57,178 bases of DNA from Bacteroidota bacterium (lineage in GTDB: Bacteria > Bacteroidota > Bacteroidia > Cytophagales > Cyclobacteriaceae): NCBI GenBank assembly GCA_023417065.1, contig JAEZGH010000173.1:1-57178 (forward strand), in the 5' to 3' direction. The notes beneath the pieces were generated by a model. It saw nothing but the letters and a program-made list of their open reading frames with translations. It ran no database searches and had not been told where the DNA came from. The position numbers were made by a program, and so were the translations under genes. This document shows positions 44,293 to 53,418 of this stretch, piece by piece (the first letter of the stretch is position 1; each line of letters begins with the position of its first letter).

Positions 44293-45459
44293 ATGAAAGC
44301 ACTGATGTTTCACAAACCGAAAGACGTTCGTGTAGAAACTGTCGATGATCCCCAAATCCAGAACCCGCGCGATGCCATCATCAGAGTTACCTCTACTGCC
44401 ATCTGCGGGTCGGACCTGCATATCTACAATGGCATGATTCCGCAACCTCGGTCTATGGTTCTGGGGCACGAATTCATGGGTATTGTTGAAGAAGTTGGCA
44501 GTGGCATTAAGAACCTGCAGCGCGGCGACAGGATTGTCGTTCCATTTCCTATCGCCTGCGGGGATTGCCACTTCTGCAAAATGGATCTGCCGACACATTG
44601 TGAGAACTCTAACGAGCTGTACGGCCCCGAAGGCGAGGTACTGAAAGCACAAGGTATCGGCGCGGCGCTCTATGGTTATACCGATCTGTACGGAGGCTAC
44701 CACGGAGGCCAGGCTGAGTACGTCCGCATCTCATATGCTGATTACAGTCCACGAAAAGTGCCGGATAACCTTACCGATGAACAGGCGCTCTTCCTGACCG
44801 ATATATTTCCTACAGGCTGGGCGGCAATTGACTGGGCGGACCTGAAAGGTGGTGAGACGGTCGCTGTTTTCGGATGCGGACCGGTTGGGATAATGGCGAT
44901 GAAGTCTGCCTGGCTTCGCGGTGCAGGTCGCGTGATCGGTATTGACATCTACAATTACCGCCTTGAGAAAGCCAAGGCCACGGCCAACGTTGAAGTAATC
45001 AACGCGTCTACCGTCGATCCGGCTGAAGTTATCCGCGAGATGACCGGCGGCTATGGCGCCGACGTATGTGTTGACGCTGTGGGAATGGAAGCCGACAGGA
45101 CGACAGTGGATAAAGCTCTCAACGTTGTTCGGATGCAGAAGGGCAGCATGAAAGCCCTCGATAAGTGTTTCGACGCTGTACGACGCGGTGGTGTGGTAAC
45201 CGTGGTTGGCGTATATGGATCAATGTACAACAACTTCCCGCTGTACAAATGGTTTGACAAAGGTATCAAACTTATGGGGGGACAAGCCTGGGTGCAGCGT
45301 TACATCGACGAACTCCTCGGACTGGTACGCGATGGCAAGGTTGTGCTTGACGATATTATCACGCACTCCGTACCTCTTAGCGAAGCTCCCAAAATGTATG
45401 ATATCTTCAACAAGAAACAAGACAACTGCGTGAAGGTTGTACTGAAACCTTTTGCATAG
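44293..45459 (+). CDS. Zinc-dependent alcohol dehydrogenase, formaldehyde dehydrogenase-like
   Basis: The 388-residue medium-chain dehydrogenase has catalytic-zinc ligands C38 (ICGSDLH) and H59-E60 (LGHEFMG), four structural-zinc cysteines C89, C92, C95 and C103, and a Rossmann segment (VFGCGPVGIMAMKSA). The extra loop ALYGYTDLYGGYHGGQAEYVR places it with the glutathione-independent formaldehyde dehydrogenase/zinc alcohol dehydrogenase group. The natural substrate cannot be fixed from sequence. It is a single gene with a perfect hairpin terminator. Confidence 0.92.
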   Translation: MKALMFHKPKDVRVETVDDPQIQNPRDAIIRVTSTAICGSDLHIYNGMIPQPRSMVLGHEFMGIVEEVGSGIKNLQRGDRIVVPFPIACGDCHFCKMDLPTHCENSNELYGPEGEVLKAQGIGAALYGYTDLYGGYHGGQAEYVRISYADYSPRKVPDNLTDEQALFLTDIFPTGWAAIDWADLKGGETVAVFGCGPVGIMAMKSAWLRGAGRVIGIDIYNYRLEKAKATANVEVINASTVDPAEVIREMTGGYGADVCVDAVGMEADRTTVDKALNVVRMQKGSMKALDKCFDAVRRGGVVTVVGVYGSMYNNFPLYKWFDKGIKLMGGQAWVQRYIDELLGLVRDGKVVLDDIITHSVPLSEAPKMYDIFNKKQDNCVKVVLKPFA

Positions 45460-45468
45460 CTGCCATTT

Positions 45469-45507
45469 CAAAGGATAAAGAAGGCCCTGCATCTTCTTTA
45501 TCCTTTG
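45469..45507 (+). terminator. Perfect 15-bp hairpin after the alcohol dehydrogenase gene
   Basis: CAAAGGATAAAGAAG (45469-45483) and CTTCTTTATCCTTTG (45493-45507) are perfect complements with a nine-base loop. A T-rich run (ATAATTTTTG) follows. Confidence 0.8.
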
Positions 45508-45565
45508 TTGATAATTTTTGTCGGTCAATTTCCCGGTAAGGGCCGCCTTCATTGAGCGAAACGGC

Positions 45566-45573
45566 TATTTTTG
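45566..45573 (+). promoter_or_regulatory. TATTTTTG, possible -7 element of the acyltransferase gene
   Basis: TATTTTTG fits TAnnTTTG and lies 16 bases before the ATG at 45590. It supports that start over an in-frame ATG at 45518. Confidence 0.4.
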
Positions 45574-45589
45574 CAGAAACTTTGAAGAA

Positions 45590-46477
45590 ATGCAGGCGCT
45601 GTTTTTTTATCTCACCTACCCCTTCATTTTCCTTATCGCCTCGCTGCCATTTCCACTGCTGTACTTCGTCTCCGACTGCTGCTACTACCTTATCCGACTC
45701 GTCGGCTACAGGCGGAACGTTGTGCTCAGGAACCTGCGCAATTCGTTTCCGGAGAAGACGGATGCCGAGATCGTAACAATCGCCAACGACTTCTACCGTT
45801 TTCTCTGTGACTTATTCCTGGAAACGCTCAAGACTATGAGCATCACTGAAGAAGAACTGAAGAGGCGGTGCACGTTCGCCAAACTGGAATGGATAAGCAC
45901 CCTCCATCGGAATAACCGGAGCATGATTGTGGTGATGGGACATTCCGGGAACTGGGAATGGGCCGGCTCTGCTTTTGCGCTGGCAACGCCTTACACGTTA
46001 CTGGGCGCGTATCGTCCATTGGAAAACCGCTTCTTCGACAGGATGATGCTGCGTTTGCGCACGCGCTTTGGAATGCGGCTTGTGCCTGCTCCAAACATCC
46101 TGCGCCAAATGGTGACGACACGAAATGAAGTAACGGCAACCGCTCTCATTGCTGATCAGACACCGCGGAAGAAGGACGCTTATTGGATGGAGTTTCTCCA
46201 CCAGGATACGCCGATCTTTACAGGGCCTGAGAAGCTCGCAAAAAAATTCAACTATCCGGTGGTCTTCATGAATATACGCAGACGCAAGCGCGGCTACTAC
46301 GACATCGACGCTGAACTGCTATTTGACAATCCCGCGCAAACGGCGGAAGGAGAAATCACCGAAGCATTTACGCGACGACTGGAGGCTGAAATCCGGCGTC
46401 AGCCGACGTACTGGCTATGGTCGCATAAACGCTGGAAACACAAACGCATTCCGGACGGAACTGTCGCGCAAGCATAA
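45590..46477 (+). CDS. LpxL/HtrB-family lysophospholipid (lipid A-type) acyltransferase
   Basis: From the ATG at 45590 the 295-residue protein has an N-terminal hydrophobic helix and the family active-site motif H-x4-E in GHSGNWEW (H118, E123). GAYRPLENRFFD and the late ADQTPRKKDAYWMEFLHQDTP, where LpxL has its second conserved block, also fit. It would add an acyl chain to a lipid A precursor or, as in some Bacteroidota, to other amphipathic lipids. An in-frame start at 45518 would put 24 non-helical residues before the membrane helix and is less likely. It converges on the N-acetyltransferase gene with a 19-base gap. Confidence 0.9.
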   Translation: MQALFFYLTYPFIFLIASLPFPLLYFVSDCCYYLIRLVGYRRNVVLRNLRNSFPEKTDAEIVTIANDFYRFLCDLFLETLKTMSITEEELKRRCTFAKLEWISTLHRNNRSMIVVMGHSGNWEWAGSAFALATPYTLLGAYRPLENRFFDRMMLRLRTRFGMRLVPAPNILRQMVTTRNEVTATALIADQTPRKKDAYWMEFLHQDTPIFTGPEKLAKKFNYPVVFMNIRRRKRGYYDIDAELLFDNPAQTAEGEITEAFTRRLEAEIRRQPTYWLWSHKRWKHKRIPDGTVAQA

Positions 46478-46496
46478 TCGAATATCCGAAGTCCGA

Positions 46497-47354
46497 TCAG
46501 GATTCACGCCCCCTCTCAATAACTTTCGCCAGCGCCATTGTTACGCGTTCATGCATTGGGATGCGGATGCGAAAATGAGTCTCCAGTACAGATACGAGAT
46601 CATCCAGACTGTCAATGCGGCGGCGTGTGGTATTTCCGTTGTGATGAATCGCGAACTCATTATTCCGGAGAGCCAGCCTTCTGTCGCCGTCTACGCGCGC
46701 AGCCAGAAGGGTATACGTGAAATGTGAGACCGGGTTTGTCGAGAGAAAATAATTGGTAACCTCATAATCCACATGGTACTGCTCATGGAGGAAAAAGCGG
46801 TACAACGCCTTCCATTCCTGATTGATATTTGCCTGAAGAAAGTACTCGCCACTATTTTCGATAAGCCTGAATTGCTCGTGAGTAGTCATTTGAAGAATGT
46901 TTTCCTTCAGGAGAATTGGAAGCGGGAGCGTTAATCCGCCAAATCCAGTGTCAGCGATATAGTGGGATCCGTTTGCGATGACCAGGAGCAACATATGACC
47001 GCGAGGCGTCACCGTACCCGCGGGCAGGTTCCACATTACGCGCGCAGCAAGTGGCTTGACCTGGAAGCCCAGTTCCTCCAAAACGGCCATAAAGAGGTGA
47101 TTATGTTCAAAGCAGTATCCCCCGCGATTCTCGTGCACCAGCTTCCGCTGGATGGATTCGGGATCAATATTGACCGGCAATCCACTCAAAGGGTTGAGGT
47201 TTTCAAACGGAATGGCATTAACGTGGGCGAGATGTATGGCGCGCAGGGTATCGAGTGAATTGTCGCGCGCACCAGTATATCCTATGCGCCGGAAATAGGC
47301 ATCCAAATCAATTTTTCTGGAGATCGTTGGGCCCACAGGGGTCGTTGCAGTCAT
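46497..47354 (-). CDS. Arylamine N-acetyltransferase (NAT family)
   Basis: The 285-residue protein has the NAT catalytic triad: C81 in RGGYCFEHN, H120 in PRGHMLLLV and D135 in ADTGFGG. The N-terminal HLAHVNAIPFENLNPL is typical. It transfers acetyl or acyl groups from CoA to aromatic amines or to biosynthetic amide-forming substrates. No biosynthetic cluster surrounds it, so a general detoxifying role is the default. Confidence 0.93.
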   Translation of the reverse strand: MTATTPVGPTISRKIDLDAYFRRIGYTGARDNSLDTLRAIHLAHVNAIPFENLNPLSGLPVNIDPESIQRKLVHENRGGYCFEHNHLFMAVLEELGFQVKPLAARVMWNLPAGTVTPRGHMLLLVIANGSHYIADTGFGGLTLPLPILLKENILQMTTHEQFRLIENSGEYFLQANINQEWKALYRFFLHEQYHVDYEVTNYFLSTNPVSHFTYTLLAARVDGDRRLALRNNEFAIHHNGNTTRRRIDSLDDLVSVLETHFRIRIPMHERVTMALAKVIERGRES

Positions 47355-47599
47355 TTTTTCGATTTTTTACCCGAAACGTGACAACGCCCCCAATAGTTGC
47401 ACTTTATTTCGTCAGCACCGGAGCAGGATGCAGGTGCGGCGTGAATTGTCTAACTCCCCCCTGCGTGTCTACTGGAACGGGACCAATTTCCCGGGATATC
47501 ATGAGAAAGATCATTACCTGCCAACGATGTAAGTGGTAATATTACTGTATTCAAGCATGGCTCACCACGATTACCAGTACCTAAAATAAACTTACTACA

Positions 47600-48082
47600 A
47601 TGACAGAATCCAATTTTACCAGCAGCCAGCGAACGAGCCTGATTATTCTGCGCCTGTTCATTGGCTGGCATTTTCTGTATGAAGGAGTGATTAAGCTTTA
47701 CAATCCTTCCTGGACGGCGAAGGGCTATCTGCTAAGTGCGGAACTTATGAAGCCTTTCTTTGCTTTTCTCGCAGGCGACAGCCTCATCGGTATTATCGAC
47801 ACCATCAACATTACATTGCTTATTCTTGTTGGCGTGCTACTCATCGCAGGCTTCAAAACGGGCTGGGCTGCAATTGGTGGTATGTTGTTGCTAGCGATGT
47901 ATTATCTGGCACACCCGCCGTTTACAGGCATCACACAGGGACCTGCCGAAGGCAGCTACTGGATCGTCAATAAGAACCTGGTAGAACTCGCCGCCCTTTA
48001 TGTGATCTATCTGTTTCCTACAGCTTCGTCGTTTGGACTTGAAGCACTGTTCAGAAAACAGCGTATACATACAGCCCATTAA
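47600..48082 (+). CDS. DoxX/TQO small-subunit-like membrane protein
   Basis: The 160-residue protein has about four transmembrane helices and the pattern SLIILRLFIGWHFLYEGVIKL, LLILVGVLLIAGFKTGWAAIGG, NKNLVELAALYVIYLFP. It resembles DoxX-family proteins and the small subunit of thiosulfate:quinone oxidoreductase. The Gfo/Idh/MocA gene begins 17 bases later, and this pair recurs in Bacteroidota; the shared function is unknown. Confidence 0.85.
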   Translation: MTESNFTSSQRTSLIILRLFIGWHFLYEGVIKLYNPSWTAKGYLLSAELMKPFFAFLAGDSLIGIIDTINITLLILVGVLLIAGFKTGWAAIGGMLLLAMYYLAHPPFTGITQGPAEGSYWIVNKNLVELAALYVIYLFPTASSFGLEALFRKQRIHTAH

Positions 48083-48099
48083 CCTCAAAGAAAGAAATT

Positions 48100-49743
48100 A
48101 TGGAAAAGAAAGACGACAACCTTTTCGGCAAATGGTCGCGGAGAGAAATTCTTAAAGGTCTGGGTGGTATTCCGCTTATCGGTGGAATATGGTATGCAGG
48201 CGCAAAAGTCACCGGCAAGGCAAAGCAGGAAAAAAGCTTTCTCCTGGAGACGCTGAACATCAAAGCGTCACCGCCCCCACCAACGGGCCCGATGAGTGGG
48301 ACTCCCCTGAGGTTGGGAATAATCGGATTCGGAATCCGCGGTGAGCAACTCTGCCGGGCACTTGGGTTCGCTACAACGGAATGGCTGCAGGCCATGAAGG
48401 ATGCTGCCGAGAAGAATCCTCACGATAATCGCCTGAAAGACTTCCTGGCTCAGGAAAACCTGAACATAAAAATTACCGGTGTGTGCGACATCTTCGACGC
48501 CCGTGCAGAAAACGCGGTTCAGTCGTTCAGCACCTCCGATCACAAAGTCAAGCGATACGGCACTCACCTGGAGATGTTGAAAAGCGGCAACGTCGACGCG
48601 GTGGTTATTGCGACTCCCGACCACTGGCATGCACCAATGGCAATTGATGCATTAAACCACGGCGTCCACGTATACGTGGAAAAACCCATGACCCACAACA
48701 TCTCGGAAACTTATACGCTTCGGGATACTGTCAGGGAAAATCCCAAACTCGTGCTGGCCGTAGGGCATCAGCATCGCCAGACGCAGAGCTTCCTTACCGC
48801 ACAGGATGTGATTTCAAAAAATATCCTGGGGCATGTGTCGCTCATTCAGACGAATACAAACCGCAATGATGACAACGGAGCCTGGCAATATGACATCCAC
48901 CCGGATGCATCACCCTCTACGATTGATTGGAAAGCATTTCTCGGCAATGCGCCACATACGGAGTTCAACCTCGAGCACTTCTTCCGTTGGAGAAAGTGGT
49001 GGGCTTACGGCTCGGGATTGTCGGGTGACCTGCTGACTCACGACTATGACCGTATCAATTGCATTTTGAAGATGGGTATTCCTGCCAGTGTAATGGCTTC
49101 AGGGGGTATCTACACGCATCGCGATGGACGTAACGTTCCCGATGTTCTTCAGGTGAACATGGAGTTTCCTGAATTCTCGACAGGCGCTAGCCAGGAAAAG
49201 GGGAAGGAAAAAGGGATGACCTTTGTGTACAGTGCAACCCTCGGTAATCAGTTTGATCGCGGAACCCTCATTATGGGTCACGATGCAAGCATGGACCTTG
49301 GCAATAGCCTGACGATATACGCCGACCCGAGGTCCACCAAGTACGGCGAACTTATCAGAGCGCGCCGGATAGATCCTTACGTTCCGATCTATCAATACGA
49401 TCCTGCTGCCAACGGAACTGATGCTGTCACTTCTGCTACAGCCAAATACTTTGCAAACAAAGGATTACTCTGGACCTACCGCGATGGGAAGCGGGTTGAC
49501 TCGACGTTCCTTCATTTGCGCGAATGGCTGAGCTGTATCCGGAACGGCGGGAAGCCGAGTTGTGGCATTAACGAAGGCTTTGACGAAGCGATTTCGGCCC
49601 ACATGGCTGGTCTTAGTTACAAGATTGGCCGTCGAATTGAATGGGATGCCCAGAACGAAAAGATTATTGCTCTTCCGGGCGAAGATCTTGACGCCATACT
49701 GCTTGCCAATACCGAAAAGGTAAAGGTTGGTTCCATGGTGTGA
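48100..49743 (+). CDS. Tat-exported Gfo/Idh/MocA-family oxidoreductase
   Basis: The 547-residue protein begins with a Tat-type signal (SRREILKGLGGIPLIGG). A Rossmann domain follows (LRLGIIGFGIRGEQLCRAL, TPDHWHAPMAIDALNHGVHVYVEKPM) with the family EKP motif. C-terminal parts have GSGLSGDLLTHDYDRIN and SCIRNGGKPSCGINEGFDEA. It probably oxidises or reduces a sugar-like substrate with bound NAD(P) in the periplasm. It is co-transcribed with the DoxX-like gene. Confidence 0.92.
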   Translation: MEKKDDNLFGKWSRREILKGLGGIPLIGGIWYAGAKVTGKAKQEKSFLLETLNIKASPPPPTGPMSGTPLRLGIIGFGIRGEQLCRALGFATTEWLQAMKDAAEKNPHDNRLKDFLAQENLNIKITGVCDIFDARAENAVQSFSTSDHKVKRYGTHLEMLKSGNVDAVVIATPDHWHAPMAIDALNHGVHVYVEKPMTHNISETYTLRDTVRENPKLVLAVGHQHRQTQSFLTAQDVISKNILGHVSLIQTNTNRNDDNGAWQYDIHPDASPSTIDWKAFLGNAPHTEFNLEHFFRWRKWWAYGSGLSGDLLTHDYDRINCILKMGIPASVMASGGIYTHRDGRNVPDVLQVNMEFPEFSTGASQEKGKEKGMTFVYSATLGNQFDRGTLIMGHDASMDLGNSLTIYADPRSTKYGELIRARRIDPYVPIYQYDPAANGTDAVTSATAKYFANKGLLWTYRDGKRVDSTFLHLREWLSCIRNGGKPSCGINEGFDEAISAHMAGLSYKIGRRIEWDAQNEKIIALPGEDLDAILLANTEKVKVGSMV

Positions 49744-49954
49744 AGTGAGGAATCAGATTCCTGATTACGGATTTCAGGTCGACTGGAGGGCTCAGGGGTG
49801 TGGAGTGTACGTTACCGGATGCCTGTTGCCAAATTGGCTTCTTACGCGGTTGAGAAAGACTTTGCAACGATGAGTTGTAACGGGAACGAGGAATTTGAAC
49901 ATCAACTGTGACAGGCAACCGGCAACACCTGCTCCCCCACTGCAACTAAACAAA

Positions 49955-49981
49955 AAAGCCGCCCCTTAGTGGAACGGCTTT
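49955..49981 (-). terminator. Hairpin downstream of the csbD-like gene
   Basis: AAAGCCG (49955-49961) pairs with CGGCTTT (49975-49981). In the minus direction it is followed by TTTTTTGTTTAG, as for an intrinsic terminator. It lies 20 bases after the csbD-like stop and could also stop transcription from the plus strand. Confidence 0.7.
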
Positions 49982-50001
49982 CTTAACGACGGTGTGAGCC
50001 G

Positions 50002-50187
50002 TCAGAGACTATCGATCTCGCGTTTTATATCCTCTTTCGTCTTGCCCAGACGCTGTTGAAGGCGTCCGTACAATTCATCGTCTTTCCCCTCAATATACGT
50101 CAGATCGTCGTCTGTTAGTTGTGCATATTTTTGCTTAAGTTTTCCCTTCAATTCATTCCAGGAACCCTTCAATTGTTGCTTTTCCAT
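50002..50187 (-). CDS. CsbD-family stress protein
   Basis: The 61-residue product matches CsbD throughout: KGSWNELKGKLKQKYAQLTDDDLTYIEGKDDELYGRLQQRLGKTKEDI. CsbD proteins are abundant under general stress; molecular function is unknown. A palindrome at 50210-50232 lies upstream and an intrinsic terminator downstream. Confidence 0.93.
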   Translation of the reverse strand: MEKQQLKGSWNELKGKLKQKYAQLTDDDLTYIEGKDDELYGRLQQRLGKTKEDIKREIDSL

Positions 50188-50209
50188 ATTATTCGAATTT
50201 AGTTATTAC

Positions 50210-50232
50210 AATTCGCAGGTTTTCTGCGAATT
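50210..50232. repeat. Palindrome AATTCGCAG/CTGCGAATT upstream of csbD
   Basis: Perfect 9-bp arms at 50210-50218 and 50224-50232 enclose a five-base loop, 23 bases upstream of the csbD-like start. It could be an operator or a leader hairpin; no T-tract follows in the direction of csbD. Confidence 0.45.
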
Positions 50233-50419
50233 AACTACGCTTATTTGTAAAAAAACCGATGCCAGCACTACTCCTTTTCAGCTGTATCACCCAATGGGAA
50301 TGACACCATAACACTTTGACAACCAATAATTTGACATTGGTAACAAAAACTTTACACTGAATTCCACAGAGGTATAAATTTTTGAGGCATCTTTGCCCAA
50401 AATTTCGGAAGCAAACGGG

Positions 50420-51565
50420 ATGAAAACCGATAATCTGAAGCACAGGCGGAAGGGGATCACGAAGAGGACTTATCTGAACCTTCTGGAGCGTGCGACGCAG
50501 GAAAGAACCTTTCTTATTTTTATTGTTTTTGCCTTTATCGGTGCCGCATTTGCTTCACTGAATGGTTATGTGGCGATGTGGTATGGTTTCGCTTTCGCCG
50601 CATACGCTGCCGTCGCAAACGACAGTATCCAGTCACTGGGTACCTTCATCGAAAGTAATAAAGACAAGAAGTGGTGGATTTTGTGGTTGTTCACGGGATT
50701 GATCCTGCTCGCGACCCTTTCATTCAGCTTCTTCTACTTTAACGGTGACGTAACATATCAACGTCTGATTGACAGCAACGGAAACAGTCAATATCCCCAC
50801 GACCAGGACTTCTCCTATTTTCAGATTATTGCTCCGATAGTACTGCTGGTATTGACGCGACTGCGGATGCCGGTATCTACGACATTTCTTCTTCTTAGTG
50901 TTTTCAGCGCGTCGTCTGCCGGGATCACATCCATTCTTTCGAAGAGTCTCAGCGGATACATCATTTCATTCGCGCTGTCATTTATCATTTGGTACAGCTG
51001 TTACAATCTGATCAGGAAGTACTTTAAGAAACGGAAGTTCAGTACCAGCTGGACTGTCATTCAATGGATAGTGAGTGGTGCGTTGTGGGCCGTATGGCTT
51101 ATGCAGGATGGTGCCAACATCGCGGTCTTCCTGCCACGCCAGCTAAACCTGACCCAGTTCATCATTTTTGCGTCGACGATATTCTTTGGACTTGGATTTC
51201 TTTTCTATCTGCGCGGCGACCGTATTCAGGAAGTTGTTAGTGAAAAGGTCCGCATCTCGGACGTACGGGCAGCAACCCTGATCGATTTCACCTATGTGTT
51301 ACTGCTCCTGTACAAACTGTTTGTCAGCACCGTTCCTATCAGCACCACGTGGGTGTTTCTCGGCGTTATAGGCGGACGCGAAATCGCGGTGAGCCTCGCT
51401 CGCAAAAAGAAGGGCAACAAACACAAAGGCAAAGCACTGAACCTTATTGCGCGTGACCTTTTGTACGCCATCCTCGGACTGGTGATTTCTATCGCCCTGG
51501 CTTCGGGTGCAAACCCTGCCATCCGCCAGGATGTTATCAACATCATCTCCGATTGGTTCCAGTAG
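50420..51565 (+). CDS. Divergent PiT-type transporter-like membrane protein
   Basis: The 381-residue protein has about ten hydrophobic helices. It keeps the duplicated plan of PiT (inorganic phosphate) transporters: a GAND-like AVANDSIQSLGT (65-76) with PVSTT (151-155) in the first half, and a second GAND-like DGANIAVFLPR (230-240) with PISTT (306-310) in the second. The motifs are degenerate, so the substrate may be phosphate, another anion or none. The ATG at 50420 is preferred; a TTG at 50393 would place a CATCTTTG -7-like box inside the coding sequence. It converges on rnfA. Confidence 0.7.
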   Translation: MKTDNLKHRRKGITKRTYLNLLERATQERTFLIFIVFAFIGAAFASLNGYVAMWYGFAFAAYAAVANDSIQSLGTFIESNKDKKWWILWLFTGLILLATLSFSFFYFNGDVTYQRLIDSNGNSQYPHDQDFSYFQIIAPIVLLVLTRLRMPVSTTFLLLSVFSASSAGITSILSKSLSGYIISFALSFIIWYSCYNLIRKYFKKRKFSTSWTVIQWIVSGALWAVWLMQDGANIAVFLPRQLNLTQFIIFASTIFFGLGFLFYLRGDRIQEVVSEKVRISDVRAATLIDFTYVLLLLYKLFVSTVPISTTWVFLGVIGGREIAVSLARKKKGNKHKGKALNLIARDLLYAILGLVISIALASGANPAIRQDVINIISDWFQ

Positions 51566-51614
51566 CCGCGGCCTGACGATCGCGACCAATAAGCCGTTTG
51601 CGGACCTGCGCCGG

Positions 51615-52187
51615 CTATACTATTCCGGCGAACCCCATGAAGGCCATCGCCAGAATGCTCGCCACGAGCAGTGCTGCCGGAACCCCTCTCATCGCCGGGG
51701 GGAGGTCGACAAAGTCGAGTTGCTCGCGAAGGGATGCAAACAACACGATCGCCAGTGTAAAGCCTAAGCCATTACCTACCGCGAACAGAACACTCTCGAG
51801 CAGCGTGAGCTCTTTCTGAATCACCAGAATAGCAACGCCAAGGATCGTACAATTGGTCGTGATCAACGGAAGAAACACACCCAATGACTGATACAAGTCG
51901 TTACTGACCTTTTTAAGAACTATTTCAACCACCTGAACCAGGAAAGCGATGATGAGAATATAGCCTACCGTCTGAAGGTATGTAACACCTAATGATTCAA
52001 GGACAAAATGCATCAGCAGATACGTAATGATGGTGCTGATCGTCATCACAAACAGCACGGCCATGCCCATCCCCAATGCTGTGGAATAACTTTTCGATAC
52101 GCCCAGAAACGGACATATTCCCAGGAACCGCGACAATACAATATTGTTAATAAAGATTGCCGAGAAGATGATAATGACGTATTCCAT
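51615..52187 (-). CDS. rnfA: Rnf complex subunit RnfA
   Basis: The 190-residue membrane protein has the RnfA/NqrE pattern: IFINNIVLSRFLGICPFLGVS near the N-terminus, TNCTILGVAIL in the middle and AMRGVPAALLVASILAMAFMGFAG at the end. It has six predicted helices. With RnfE it forms the ion-translocating part of the complex and holds a membrane 2Fe-2S site. It is the last gene of the operon, 10 bases after rnfE. Confidence 0.95.
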   Translation of the reverse strand: MEYVIIIFSAIFINNIVLSRFLGICPFLGVSKSYSTALGMGMAVLFVMTISTIITYLLMHFVLESLGVTYLQTVGYILIIAFLVQVVEIVLKKVSNDLYQSLGVFLPLITTNCTILGVAILVIQKELTLLESVLFAVGNGLGFTLAIVLFASLREQLDFVDLPPAMRGVPAALLVASILAMAFMGFAGIV

Positions 52188-52197
52188 ATCGGACGAT

Positions 52198-52842
52198 TCA
52201 GACGTTTAATACTTCTTTCGTTGACGGTATATTCCGTTGTGGCCGTTTCTTCTTTCTCAAATCGAGCCATTTGTTAAAGGCGATGATGAAACCAAGCGTG
52301 ATAAAAGCACCAGGTGCCAGAATGAAAATGAGCATTCCATCAGCATCGGTAATTTTGTACCCAAACACCGACAGGTTACCGAGCAACTCACGGATGAAGC
52401 CCAGCAGGGTAAGCGCATAGGTAAAGCCGAGCCCCATACCAAGTCCGTCGATGGCGCTTGCTCCAACCGTACTCCGCGATGCAAAGGCTTCAGCCCGCCC
52501 GAGTACGATACAGTTTACCACGATGAGCGGAATGAAAAGACCAAGCTGTTCGTGCAAGCCTGGCAAGTAGGCCGCCATCAGCAGGTCAATGACTGTTACA
52601 AATGCGGCGATAATCACAATGTACGCAGGTATACGCACCTTGGCAGGAATAACATTCTTAACCAGGGCGATCACTGCATTGGACATCGTGAGCACAAAGA
52701 GTGTAGCAACGCCCATACCCACCCCGTTGATAGCACTTGACGTTACCCCAAGCGTCGGGCATAGGCCTAACATGACCACGAATACGGGGTTCTCCTTAAC
52801 AATTCCCTTTAGAAGATTATCTTTCATGCTGATCTTTTCCAT
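52198..52842 (-). CDS. rnfE: Rnf complex subunit RnfE
   Basis: The 214-residue membrane protein shows NPVFVVMLGLCPTLGVTSSA and VNCIVLGRAEAFAS, the RnfE/NqrD pattern, with six helices. It pairs with RnfA in the membrane core. Its start overlaps the rnfG end by 26 bases. Confidence 0.95.
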   Translation of the reverse strand: MEKISMKDNLLKGIVKENPVFVVMLGLCPTLGVTSSAINGVGMGVATLFVLTMSNAVIALVKNVIPAKVRIPAYIVIIAAFVTVIDLLMAAYLPGLHEQLGLFIPLIVVNCIVLGRAEAFASRSTVGASAIDGLGMGLGFTYALTLLGFIRELLGNLSVFGYKITDADGMLIFILAPGAFITLGFIIAFNKWLDLRKKKRPQRNIPSTKEVLNV

Positions 52843-53413
52843 ATTCTGATTGTTTGAATGCTTCGTACGCAGTCAGAACAGCTTCTGAAAATGCCCGTGA
52901 GGAAATCGTTGCCCCTGATATAGCATCGACAGTTCCACCGTCTTTGCGCACAAGCAGATTGTCTTTCTCCGGATGTTTTCCTTTGTACTGATTGATAAAT
53001 ACCGGATTAGAAATTTTCGATCCGAGACCAGGCGTTTCCAGGTGCTGGATGACAAAAACATCAGCAATAGTGCCGTCGCCGTTAAAACCAACCATCAACC
53101 AGATATCGCCACTATAACCTTTTCCGGATTTTGTTTTGATGGCCACACCCTGGAATTCGCCTTCGAACATCGCAGGAAAGAATTCGAGACTATCCTTGGC
53201 TCCCGGAATCCGCACCTTGAATTTCTCCGCAACCGGATTGTTGTCGTATTTCTTCATCACCGACTCGATAGCCTTAAGCTGTTTTGCAAGGGTCGCCTTT
53301 TCAATGGGTGCCTTCGTCGCTCTGTACACGAACCCCAGGGCTATCGCCGCAACAAGGGTCACCACCGTAAGGGTGACGAGCATATTGATGAAGCTTGACT
53401 TGATCGTTGCCAT
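52817..53413 (-). CDS. rnfG: Rnf complex subunit RnfG
   Basis: The protein has one N-terminal membrane helix and a periplasmic FMN domain. SGATISS at about residue 170 contains the threonine that carries covalently bound FMN in this family. The ATG at 53413 is chosen; a GTG two codons earlier would overlap the rnfD stop by one base. It is coupled to rnfE by an overlap. Confidence 0.95.
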   Translation of the reverse strand: MATIKSSFINMLVTLTVVTLVAAIALGFVYRATKAPIEKATLAKQLKAIESVMKKYDNNPVAEKFKVRIPGAKDSLEFFPAMFEGEFQGVAIKTKSGKGYSGDIWLMVGFNGDGTIADVFVIQHLETPGLGSKISNPVFINQYKGKHPEKDNLLVRKDGGTVDAISGATISSRAFSEAVLTAYEAFKQSEYGKDQHER

Positions 53414-53418
53414 AGACA

